A stretch of 64,000 nt of DNA, from assembly GCF_030698145.1 (NCBI RefSeq), contig NZ_JAUYNW010000147.1, positions 1 through 64,000 of the forward strand, written 5' to 3'. Below the pieces are notes generated by a model, which did not search any database, was not told the DNA's origin, and saw only the letters and a program-made list of their open reading frames with translations. Positions 55,447 to 63,295 of the stretch are shown one piece after another (the first letter of the stretch is position 1; the number at the start of each line of letters is the position of its first letter). The stretch is from Phenylobacterium sp. GTDB lineage: Bacteria; Pseudomonadota; Alphaproteobacteria; Caulobacterales; Caulobacteraceae. The translations under genes were made by a program, and so were the position numbers.

Positions 55447-56817
55447 TCACGGCCGTCGCGCCAGCCGCAGGACGGGCGGGTCCAAGGCCAGATAGAGAAG
55501 CCCCGCCACCGCCGCCAGATCGAGGGCGTAAAGATATCTGTAGTCGCAGGCGATGGAGATCACGAAGAAGCTGGCGGTGAAGGCCAGGACCCCCAGCATC
55601 AGGGCGGCCACCACCATGTCGGCGGCCTCGCGCCGGAACACCAGGAAGGCCGCGACGATCAGGGCCGCGGCGGCGAAGGCCAGGTGCGAATAGAACGGCG
55701 TCACGTACCACCAGGTCGCGTAGTTGCTCATCGCCAGGTCGGCGGGCTCGCGGCCCGCCGGGACCTGCAGCAGCTCCAGCCGCTCGGCCGGCGCCTCCAC
55801 CCCCACGAAGATCGGATTGCAGCGCTCCAGCACCGGATTGATCAGCACCTGGACGAAGGCGTCCCAGCGATGGACGAGATAGGCGGCGGGATGCTTGAGG
55901 ATCAGCTCGAACCACTGGTCGGCGATAGCCTTTTCAGGCGTCAGCCACAGGGCTGTGCCTAGAGCCGGGCTGCGGTCGAGGTAGTCCACGCGCTCGGGCG
56001 AATAGACCTTGGGCGCCTCGGCCTGGATGACCGCCACCGCCTTCGGATTGGCCTTGGCGATCGCTTCCAGCTTGAGGCTGGGGTCGTGGGCCACCGCGCC
56101 GACGATGTCGTAATGGCGCAGGATGCGCAGGCCGGTGGAGAGCGCCTGGTCGGGACCCGATCCGCGCGGCTGGGCCAGGACCCCCAGGACCTGGGCCAGC
56201 AGGATCACGCTGATCAGGCCGCCCACGCCCCAGGCCAGGCCGCCGCGCCAGCCGCCGCCCCGCGCCGTCCAGCCGAGCGCCAGGGCCGCGAAGACCACCA
56301 GGACCAGCCCGTTCTGGCGAACCGACATGGCGATGGCGAGCGCCAGGGCCGCGCCGGTGAGCTGCAGCCACGGCCGGCGTTCGCCGTCCCAGGCCTTCGC
56401 GGCATGGGCCAGGCAGACGAACCCCGCGACGCTGAGATTGGCGAACAGCACGTCCTTCCAGACGTCGGCCTGGAAGAGCAGCAAGGTCGGTGAGGCGGTG
56501 GCGAGGGCGGCGAACCCCACCGCCCACCAGGAGGCGCGGCCGCGCAGGGCGATGAGCGAGATCAGCGACCAGAACAGGATCAAAGCGCTGGCGGTGACGT
56601 AGAGGCCCGTGCCCGGCAACACCTCGTCGAACAGCCCCAGGATCTTCGCGTAGACCGCCGGACCGAAGCTCTCGCGAACGCCGAACCGCCCCTCATAGAG
56701 CTGGGTCACCGAGTCGGCGGAGAGATGGCCCGGAAGGCCGGTGGCCAGCAGGAAGATGAGGCCCGCCAGCAGGATGGCGCGCACCGCCGCCTCCGGCTTG
56801 AGGTTGAGGATGGGCAT
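55447..56817 (-). CDS. Polytopic membrane protein, GT-C glycosyltransferase-like
   Basis: A 456-residue integral membrane protein with about ten helices, spread over residues 12-240 and 355-450, and a soluble loop of about 110 residues between them. The first periplasmic loop holds SADSVTQLYEGRFG and a later one FQADVWKDV, where GT-C enzymes keep acidic catalytic residues. Family assignment is tentative. It sits with a GT2 enzyme and an SMR-like flippase, the usual trio for periplasmic glycan decoration. Confidence 0.65.
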   Translation of the reverse strand: MPILNLKPEAAVRAILLAGLIFLLATGLPGHLSADSVTQLYEGRFGVRESFGPAVYAKILGLFDEVLPGTGLYVTASALILFWSLISLIALRGRASWWAVGFAALATASPTLLLFQADVWKDVLFANLSVAGFVCLAHAAKAWDGERRPWLQLTGAALALAIAMSVRQNGLVLVVFAALALGWTARGGGWRGGLAWGVGGLISVILLAQVLGVLAQPRGSGPDQALSTGLRILRHYDIVGAVAHDPSLKLEAIAKANPKAVAVIQAEAPKVYSPERVDYLDRSPALGTALWLTPEKAIADQWFELILKHPAAYLVHRWDAFVQVLINPVLERCNPIFVGVEAPAERLELLQVPAGREPADLAMSNYATWWYVTPFYSHLAFAAAALIVAAFLVFRREAADMVVAALMLGVLAFTASFFVISIACDYRYLYALDLAAVAGLLYLALDPPVLRLARRP

Positions 56818-56820
56818 GCC

Positions 56821-57195
56821 CTAGGCGCGAACCTGGGTGACGATCACCAGGAACCCCGTCAGCATCAGGGCGTAGCCGATGGCCATGGGCCACGACAGCG
56901 GCTCCTTGAAGATCACCCAGGCGGCCACCGGCACAAGGGCCGAGCCGATCAGCGAGAAGATGTAGGCGGCCGACAGCGGCACCCGCGTCAGGACGTAAAA
57001 CCACAGCAGCGCAGTGGCGCCGTACCAGGCAAACGCCCCCATCAGCGGCCAGTTCTGGACCAGCCGCCAGAGGACCGATCCCTCCAGCCGGGCGCTGTAG
57101 ATCGCCGCGCCCTTGAACATCACCTGGCCGATAGGCAGGGCCAGGGCGACCAGGGAGCACAGCAGGGCGTCTTTCCATCCCATGGCGGGGCTCAC
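56821..57195 (-). CDS. Small EamA/SMR-like membrane protein, possible lipid-sugar flippase
   Basis: A 124-residue protein with four helices in the SMR/EamA topology: LLCSLVALALPIGQVMFK, a second around WPLMGAFAWYG, PLSAAYIFSLIGSALVPVAAWVIFKEP, and MAIGYALMLTGFLVIV. The FKEPLSW turn is typical of the family. Such proteins next to a GT2 often act like ArnEF in flipping undecaprenyl-phosphate sugars. It overlaps the GT2 gene by four bases. Drug efflux is less likely from context. Confidence 0.72.
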   Translation of the reverse strand: MSPAMGWKDALLCSLVALALPIGQVMFKGAAIYSARLEGSVLWRLVQNWPLMGAFAWYGATALLWFYVLTRVPLSAAYIFSLIGSALVPVAAWVIFKEPLSWPMAIGYALMLTGFLVIVTQVRA

Positions 57196-58238
57196 TCGCT
57201 GGCGATGCGCTCAAGCGTGCGCAGATAGGGGTGGATCGGCCGGGTCGGCACGTTGATGACGTCGAAGTTCATCGACTGCAGCAGGAGCTGCACCCCGATG
57301 ATCACCGGCAGGGCGGCGGTCATGACCACGCCGGCGGAGGCCGCCTGGCCCACGTCGCGCACCGCCAGCCAGCGCAGTCCGTAGCCGGCGCCGAAGCTGA
57401 GGAAGGCCGCGCCGATCAGCATCTCCAGGGTGGCGACGTTGAAGTCGCGCACGAAGTACTGCCCCAGGATGCGCAGAAAGAAGTTCTTCAGGTGCTTGAG
57501 CGCGAAGGGCCCGACTATGGCGCCGATCCGCAGGTTGGAGACCTCGTCACCGTACCGGGCCGGGATCGGCACGTCGCGGACCACCGCGCGCAGGGTGCCC
57601 AGGTGATAGAGCAGATCGGTCTCGAAGAAGAACCGTCGCGAGATGCGCTTCTCGATCACCCGCTTGGCGACGCTGGCCTCGATGGCGGTGAAGCCGTTGG
57701 TGGGATCGAAGACGTTCCAATAGCCGGTGGAGACCTTCGCCGCGAAAGAGAGCGCCGCATTGCCGAAGATGCGCACGCGGGGCATGGCGGTCAGGTGGCT
57801 GATCGAGGTGAAGCGGTTGCCCTTGGCGTAGTCGGCCTCGCCCAGGATGATCGGGGCGACCAACTGCGAGACGTAGGTCAGGTCCATCTGGTCGTCGCCG
57901 TCGACCTTGACCAGAATCCGCCCGCCGCGGCGCTCGGCCTCGGCGTAACCGGCGATCACCGCCCCGCCCACGCCCTGGTTCTCGGCCAGACGCACGACCA
58001 CCACGCGCGGGTCCGGCGCCTCGGCCTCCAGGAAGTCGGCCGTGCCTTCGGGACAGGCGTCGTCGACGCAGACGATGCCCTCGATCCAGGACGGCGCCTT
58101 GGCGATGACGCTCAGGATGCGGTCGCGGACCTTGTAGCAGGGCACCACCAGCCAGACGCGGGCGTCCAGCAGGGTCGAATCGGAGGAGGCCGCGTAGCGA
58201 CCGGCGACCGAAAGCTGGAAGGGTTCAATCGGCTGCAT
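57192..58238 (-). CDS. GT2 glycosyltransferase, dolichyl/undecaprenyl-phosphate sugar synthase type
   Basis: About 348 residues. The GT2 domain has VVPCYKVRD, VDDACPEGT, ENQGVGGAVIAGYAEA and the DxD motif KVDGDDQMD. FEVDLLYHLG-like FFETDLLYHLG and two C-terminal helices (about 270-290, 300-325) resemble GtrB/DPM1 enzymes that make a polyprenyl-phosphate sugar. It begins the GT2-flippase-GT-C run. ATG 58238 is preferred over a GTG six codons upstream; ribosome sites are weak. Confidence 0.85.
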   Translation of the reverse strand: MQPIEPFQLSVAGRYAASSDSTLLDARVWLVVPCYKVRDRILSVIAKAPSWIEGIVCVDDACPEGTADFLEAEAPDPRVVVVRLAENQGVGGAVIAGYAEAERRGGRILVKVDGDDQMDLTYVSQLVAPIILGEADYAKGNRFTSISHLTAMPRVRIFGNAALSFAAKVSTGYWNVFDPTNGFTAIEASVAKRVIEKRISRRFFFETDLLYHLGTLRAVVRDVPIPARYGDEVSNLRIGAIVGPFALKHLKNFFLRILGQYFVRDFNVATLEMLIGAAFLSFGAGYGLRWLAVRDVGQAASAGVVMTAALPVIIGVQLLLQSMNFDVINVPTRPIHPYLRTLERIASE

Positions 58239-58359
58239 CGGACTTAGGGGCGCCACTACAAGCGGCTGGCTTACACGGCCCGTTCATGGTTGCAAAGGAC
58301 GGCGCGCGCGACTACCCCGCCCAGGACTGCCGCCGCCAACCCAGGACCGACCGCCGACC

Positions 58360-59397
58360 ATGCGTCATGAGCTGGTGCGCGCCCGCGCCCCCCTTCGACT
58401 AGGCTTCGGCGGCGGCGGGACCGACGTCGCGCCCTATTGCGACGAGCACGGCGGGGTGGTGCTGAACGCCGCCATCGACCTCTTCGCCCATGTCACCGTC
58501 CAGGCGCGGGCCGACGACCAGGTCCGGCTGGTGGCCGCCGACGGCCAGGTCGAATGGCAGGCCAAGGCCTCCGCGCCCCTGCCCACCGACGAGCCGCTGC
58601 GCCTGCTGAAGGGCGTCTACAACCGCTTCATGGCCGATCATGCGGGAGGCCGGGCGATCCCGCTGACCCTGGTCACCTCGGCCGACTGCCCACCGGGCTC
58701 GGGCCTGGGCTCGTCCTCGGCCCTGGTGGTGGCCATGGTCGAGGCCATGCGCCGGTTCATGGACCTGGAGATGGACGCCCAGGCCGTGGCGGCGCTCGCC
58801 TTCGACATCGAGCGTCGGGAGCTGGGCCTGGCCGGCGGCGCGCAGGACCAGTACGCCGCGGCCTTCGGGGGCCTCAATCTGATGCGGTTCGCCGCGGGCC
58901 GGCAGGTCGAGGTCGAGCCTGTCGCGGTCCCCGATCGGGTGATGAAGGAGCTGGAGGCCTCCCTGGTCCTCTACTTCACCGGGGTCAGCCGCGAGTCGGC
59001 CGCGATCATCGACGAGCAGACCGCCAAGATGCGCAGCCACGAGGCCAAGTCGATGGAGAGCCTGCACGCGCTGAAGGCCGGGGCCTTCGAGATGCGCGAC
59101 GCCCTGATCGCCGGCGACCTCGCCCGCTTCGGCGCCCTGCTGGACTCGGGCTGGAGCTCCAAGAAGCAGATCGCCCACAGCATCTCCTCGCCCCATATCG
59201 ACAAGGTCTATGAGGCGGCCAAGAGCTTCGGGGTGTTCGGCGGCAAGGTGAGCGGTGCGGGCGGCGGCGGTTTCATGATGTTCCTGGTCGACCCCACCCG
59301 CCGCGAAGGACTGAAGCGGCTGCTGGCCACCTTCGGGGGCGGCGCCCAGTCCGCCCGGTTCACGCCCGCAGGCGCCGAATCCTGGAACGTGCGGTAG
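58360..59397 (+). CDS. GHMP sugar kinase, D-glycero-D-manno-heptose-7-phosphate kinase-like
   Basis: A 345-residue cytoplasmic kinase. The N-terminal APLRLGFGGGGTDV is the HddA-type opening; the ATP loop is PPGSGLGSSSALVV, and the C-terminal GGKVSGAGGGGFMMF is GHMP motif 3. Closest known role is phosphorylation of heptose-7-phosphate at C1 for GDP-heptose, but L-fucose kinase-like activity cannot be excluded. No gmhA, gmhB or hddC partner is nearby. It is divergent from the GT2 gene. Confidence 0.82.
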   Translation: MRHELVRARAPLRLGFGGGGTDVAPYCDEHGGVVLNAAIDLFAHVTVQARADDQVRLVAADGQVEWQAKASAPLPTDEPLRLLKGVYNRFMADHAGGRAIPLTLVTSADCPPGSGLGSSSALVVAMVEAMRRFMDLEMDAQAVAALAFDIERRELGLAGGAQDQYAAAFGGLNLMRFAAGRQVEVEPVAVPDRVMKELEASLVLYFTGVSRESAAIIDEQTAKMRSHEAKSMESLHALKAGAFEMRDALIAGDLARFGALLDSGWSSKKQIAHSISSPHIDKVYEAAKSFGVFGGKVSGAGGGGFMMFLVDPTRREGLKRLLATFGGGAQSARFTPAGAESWNVR

Positions 59398-59424
59398 CCC
59401 TCGAAACCCGCTAGGACGCGCGAC

Positions 59425-60150
59425 GTGAAAGAGCTCTCCAAATCCATCGTCCGGCGCATGGCCGACCCCAACTTCGCCCGGCGCTGGTTCGTGGGCGAGG
59501 GCCTGGACATCGGCGGCAAGCCCGACCCGCTGTCGCTCTATGTCCCGTTCTTCCCGGAGCTGAAGTCCGTGCGCGTCTGGGACTGGGAGGACGGCGACGC
59601 CCAGTTCCTCGAAGGCGTACAGAAAGACAGTCTCGATTTCGTCCATTCCAGCCACTGCCTGGAACACCTGGTCGACCCCCGCCAGGGCCTCTCGGCCTGG
59701 TTTGGCGCCATCAAGCCGGGCGGCTTCCTGATCGTCACGGTCCCCGACGAGGACCTCTACGAACAGGGCGTCTGGCCCTCGACCCACAACCGCGACCACA
59801 AGTGGACCTTCACCATGCTGAAGGCTCGCTCGTGGAGCGAACGCTCGATCAACGTGCTGGAGCTGCTGTCGAACCTCGGCCCCGCCGCCGATGTCGAGAA
59901 GGTCGCCCTGCTCAACTCGACCTTCCGCTACGATCTGCCCCGCTTCGACCAGACCCTGACCCCCATCGCCGAATGCGGCATCGAGTTCGTGGTCCGCAAG
60001 CGCACGGCCCGCGAGCTGGCCTATGGCGGCCTGGTCCGCGACACGGTCCAGCCCGCCCCGGCCGACCGGAAGCACTTCAACCAGTACCGCGCCGACCACG
60101 CCCACATGAAGACCAGCCCGCCGCCCTTCGAGGACGAGGGCGAACTCTAG
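59425..60150 (+). CDS. Class I SAM-dependent methyltransferase-like protein
   Basis: A 241-residue protein with a Methyltransf_11-like core. GEGLDIGGKPDPL is the glycine loop, VRVWDWEDGDAQFL the acidic strand, and DFVHSSHCLEHLVDPRQGL the motif after it, followed by IKPGGFLIVTVPDEDLYEQGVWPS. Similar proteins occur in O-antigen clusters. The start is a GTG at 59425, 28 bases after the kinase gene, so both are probably cotranscribed. Substrate unknown. Confidence 0.8.
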   Translation: MKELSKSIVRRMADPNFARRWFVGEGLDIGGKPDPLSLYVPFFPELKSVRVWDWEDGDAQFLEGVQKDSLDFVHSSHCLEHLVDPRQGLSAWFGAIKPGGFLIVTVPDEDLYEQGVWPSTHNRDHKWTFTMLKARSWSERSINVLELLSNLGPAADVEKVALLNSTFRYDLPRFDQTLTPIAECGIEFVVRKRTARELAYGGLVRDTVQPAPADRKHFNQYRADHAHMKTSPPPFEDEGEL

Positions 60151-60329
60151 GTCGCAAGATCGATCTGTTCCAAGCGCCCTCACTAACACGATCTTACTAC
60201 CTCGCCGACGTTCAGGGCCTATTTGTTCTCTTTTTGTTCTTGTCGCTTTCAATCACAGATGGTAGGTTGGGCGTCCGAGCCAAAGGTGTTCGAATGCAAC
60301 AAAACCAATGATTGGAGATAGATTTGGCG

Positions 60330-61082
60330 ATGATGCCACGTGGCGAACCGCAATCCGTACCTGATCCGGCAGGCGAGGCCTTCGACGAGTGGGTTCGTCG
60401 CAAGCGCGCCGAAGAGCGGGCGCGTGAGGCGGCGGAATACGCGCTGGCGAACACCCCATCTCAACGCTGGGCGGGCTCGCCAGCGCGCACGGAGGCGCAC
60501 GACGCGCGATCAGCGACGCCGATGAATCCTGAAGCCCTGAGGGCGGCGCCCGCGATTGAACCGGCAATTGAAGCAGTTGACGACGTCAAGGGCGATCGAC
60601 CCTGGCAGGCCCTAGGAAATGGTGGGCTGGCCATCGCGGACGCGGCGTTGATGGCGACAGGCTTTGGCGTGGCTGGGGCCGTCAGCAGAGGCGCCGCCTG
60701 GAACACCGGCAAGATGACCGGCAGAAACGCGGCCAAACAATTGAGAGACAGGGGTGTGGCGGGGTCCGCACATGAGGTTCATCACTCGGTGCCTCTGAGG
60801 GGGATGAGCCGGGATATTCCAAACTGGAGGAACCACGTCGCGCTATTGAAGGTCCTGGAAATCGCCAAGCACAAGCGCCTCAGAGGCAAGTGGGACGGCG
60901 CGCCGAAGTACGGCCCTGTCGAGGCGCTCCTAGTTGGCACTCCAGATTGGATGAAGACCGTGCCGGCATGGTTCGGCGCCAAGGGGGTTGAGGCGCTGGC
61001 GAAGCATCAATCCGAGGCTGGCGCTCAGAAGGCCCAAAAGCCTCGACTGCCTGCGCCCTACGGCGAACGGCCGCTTAGGTGA
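60330..61082 (+). CDS. Candidate polymorphic-toxin-like protein with HNH-like His cluster
   Basis: A 250-residue protein unlike its neighbours. Residues ~15-45 are charged helix, 98-120 a hydrophobic Gly/Ala stretch (GGLAIADAALMATGFGVAGA) as in pretoxin regions. The C-terminal part has E149-V-H151-H152-SVPLRG, N168-H169 and H181, resembling the HH...N...H pattern of HNH nuclease toxins. Codon third positions are less GC-rich than in flanking genes. GGAGA (60314-60318) suits either TTG 60324 or ATG 60330. Coupled by GTGA to a small gene that may be its immunity protein. Confidence 0.6.
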   Translation: MMPRGEPQSVPDPAGEAFDEWVRRKRAEERAREAAEYALANTPSQRWAGSPARTEAHDARSATPMNPEALRAAPAIEPAIEAVDDVKGDRPWQALGNGGLAIADAALMATGFGVAGAVSRGAAWNTGKMTGRNAAKQLRDRGVAGSAHEVHHSVPLRGMSRDIPNWRNHVALLKVLEIAKHKRLRGKWDGAPKYGPVEALLVGTPDWMKTVPAWFGAKGVEALAKHQSEAGAQKAQKPRLPAPYGERPLR

Positions 61083-61531
61083 CAGCCTTGGCGCCGCCCA
61101 GGTTTCCGGTCCTTTGCTTCACTAGGAACTTGGACGTTACGCCCGTCACCAGCGCGTCCGAACTCGGCGTGTGTGGCCCGAGGACTCTGCGCGAAGAAAA
61201 GCTCCTGGGGATGGATATCGTCGATGCCTCAGGAGACTCCTGGCGGGTGAGCGCGATCTCGCAGGTCGGCTATGCACCCTTCTCCTGGCGCTGGCTCAAC
61301 CCGTTCCTTCCCCGGCTTCGACGGATAGAATACGCGCTCGAGCCGGGGCCGAAATATTCGTTGCACGAGGTTCAGGAGCGAGTGCTCGCCTGCATCGACG
61401 CCCACCCCGAGTACTGGCGCGAGGTTTCGTACGACGACGCCGACCTGATTGAACGGAAGGCGGCGGTTCGGAGCACGAAGGCCATCGCCGATTTGCATGA
61501 TGTGCTGGGCTCGGACATTTTTGGCGACTAG
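61079..61531 (+). CDS. Candidate immunity protein for the upstream toxin-like gene
   Basis: A 150-residue soluble, acidic protein with no catalytic motif that I recognise. The frame begins with GTG inside GTGA, overlapping the stop of the toxin-like gene, the arrangement usual for toxin-immunity pairs. Its C-terminus (SYDDADLIERKAAVRSTKAIADLHDVLG) is a typical amphipathic helical tail of small immunity-like proteins. Less GC-rich than the exporter genes that follow. The assignment rests on context and shape. Confidence 0.5.
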   Translation: MTALAPPRFPVLCFTRNLDVTPVTSASELGVCGPRTLREEKLLGMDIVDASGDSWRVSAISQVGYAPFSWRWLNPFLPRLRRIEYALEPGPKYSLHEVQERVLACIDAHPEYWREVSYDDADLIERKAAVRSTKAIADLHDVLGSDIFGD

Positions 61532-61674
61532 GCCGAACGCGGGGCGGGCCCGAACCCGCTGATTCGCCGCGGATTCCGCCGCGCCCGCCATGCTTGCGCC
61601 GCAAAATGCGACCTGTTACCCACCGCGCAGACGGCTTGGGGCGTCCCGCGTCCGGGAATCCGTCGGGAGAGTCG

Positions 61675-62508
61675 ATGCAATCCGTACAGCACATGGTGCG
61701 CACCGGCAGGCGCGGGCCCATGCACGAGTTCAGCATGGCGTTTGCGGACCTGCGCGCGTCCTTCGAACGGATCGGCCTAGCCTGGTCTTTGGCCTGGCAC
61801 GATGTGGTGTCCAGATACCGCGGATCGATCATCGGCCCGTTCTGGATCACGATCTCCATGGGCCTGATGGTGGCCGGTATCGGCTTCCTCTACGCCAACC
61901 TGTTCAAGATCCCGGTCCACGACTTCATCCCTTACGTCGCCATCGGCATCGTGTTCTGGGGCCTGATCTCCAACGTCATCGTCGAAGGCTGCGGAGCCTT
62001 CGTCGGGGCTTCGGGCATGCTGAGCCAGACCTCGCTGCCGATGATGACCTTCATCTGGCGCACGGTGCTGCGCAACGTGATCAACTTGGCCCACCACCTC
62101 GTGATCATCCTCGCCACCCTGATCGTCTACGACCACTGGCGCGACGCCAACGTGGTCCTGTCGGTGCTCGGCGCCATCCTGGTGATGTTCAACCTGGGCT
62201 GGGTCTGCCTGGCCGCGGCCATGGCCTCGGCCCGGTTCCGCGACATCCCCCAGATCGTCGCTTCGGTGACCCAGTTCGCCATGTTCATGACGCCGGTGTT
62301 CTGGCTGCCCGGCGGACGGCTGGTGGACCATGCCGTGCTGCTGCTGAACCCGTTCTATCACATGCTGGAGGCGGTCCGCGCCCCGCTGCTGGGGCAGCCG
62401 GTGGAGCCGCTGACCTACATCATCCTGGGCGGCATGGCCCTGGTCGGCTGGGTGGCCACCTTCTCGATCTTCTCCAACATTCGCCGACGGATCGTGCACT
62501 ACCTATGA
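61675..62508 (+). CDS. wzm: Polysaccharide ABC exporter permease (Wzm type)
   Basis: A 277-residue ABC-2 permease with six helices from about residue 45. WHDVVSRYRGSIIGPFWI is the conserved amphipathic entry segment, and FWLPGGRL with LLNPFYHMLEAVRAPLLG near the end are typical of polysaccharide exporters. It moves lipid-linked O-antigen or capsule across the inner membrane with the ATPase encoded next. ATG 61675 has GGGAGA four bases upstream. The end overlaps the ATPase start as ATGA. Confidence 0.92.
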   Translation: MQSVQHMVRTGRRGPMHEFSMAFADLRASFERIGLAWSLAWHDVVSRYRGSIIGPFWITISMGLMVAGIGFLYANLFKIPVHDFIPYVAIGIVFWGLISNVIVEGCGAFVGASGMLSQTSLPMMTFIWRTVLRNVINLAHHLVIILATLIVYDHWRDANVVLSVLGAILVMFNLGWVCLAAAMASARFRDIPQIVASVTQFAMFMTPVFWLPGGRLVDHAVLLLNPFYHMLEAVRAPLLGQPVEPLTYIILGGMALVGWVATFSIFSNIRRRIVHYL

Positions 62509-63260
62509 AGGGTCCCCAGGTCTCGATCACCGTCACCGATCTCACCCTGCGCTTCCCCGTCTACGGCGTGGACGCCAAGTCGCTGAAGAAGCGGCTGGCC
62601 AGCATCACGGTGGGCGGCAAGCTCGGCCGCACCATGACAGGCGCCACCGAAGTCACCGCGCTCTCCAAGGTCAATATGAAGCTCAAGGCCGGCGACCGGC
62701 TGGGCCTCATCGGCCACAACGGGTCCGGCAAGACCACCCTGCTGCGGGCCCTCTCGGGGGCCTATGAGCCCGACGAGGGCACCATCGACGTCCACGGCCA
62801 GATCGCGGCCCTGCTGGACCTCAACCTCGGTATCGACCCCTCGGCCACCGGCCTCGACAACATCCGCCTGCGCGGCCGCATCGCCGGCCTGACGGCGCGC
62901 GAGATCGAGGACAAGCTGGAGGAGATCGCCGAGTTCACCGGCCTGGGACCCTTCCTGGCCATGCCGCTGAAGACCTATTCGGCCGGGATGCAGGCGCGGC
63001 TCGCCTTCGCGGTCTCCACCGCCGTCGAGGCCGATGTGATCCTGATGGACGAGTGGATCGCCGTGGGCGACGCCGACTTCCAGAAGATCGCCCACAAGCG
63101 CCTGCTGGGCCTGATGGAACGGGCCGGCATCCTGGTGCTGGCCTCCCATGATCTCGACCTGATCCGCCTCTACTGCAACAAGGTCATGCGGATCGAGGGC
63201 GGCGTCGCCTCCCCCGTCACCGACGTCAAGAAGCTGGACGAACTGCTGGCCGCCGCCTGA
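62505..63260 (+). CDS. wzt: Polysaccharide ABC exporter ATPase (Wzt type, no C-terminal binding domain)
   Basis: A 251-residue ATPase: Walker A GHNGSGKTT, signature YSAGMQARL, Walker B VILMDEWI and switch SHD are intact, preceded by the family-typical LRFPVYGVDAKSLKKRL. It ends after the ATPase, without the C-terminal carbohydrate-binding domain that recognises terminal modifications in E. coli O9a Wzt. It therefore resembles the KpsT/Wzt-short class. It works with the permease encoded just upstream. Confidence 0.93.
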   Translation: MKGPQVSITVTDLTLRFPVYGVDAKSLKKRLASITVGGKLGRTMTGATEVTALSKVNMKLKAGDRLGLIGHNGSGKTTLLRALSGAYEPDEGTIDVHGQIAALLDLNLGIDPSATGLDNIRLRGRIAGLTAREIEDKLEEIAEFTGLGPFLAMPLKTYSAGMQARLAFAVSTAVEADVILMDEWIAVGDADFQKIAHKRLLGLMERAGILVLASHDLDLIRLYCNKVMRIEGGVASPVTDVKKLDELLAAA

Positions 63261-63295
63261 TAGATCGTCGGCCGCCGGGGAGCCCATTAAAGCCT

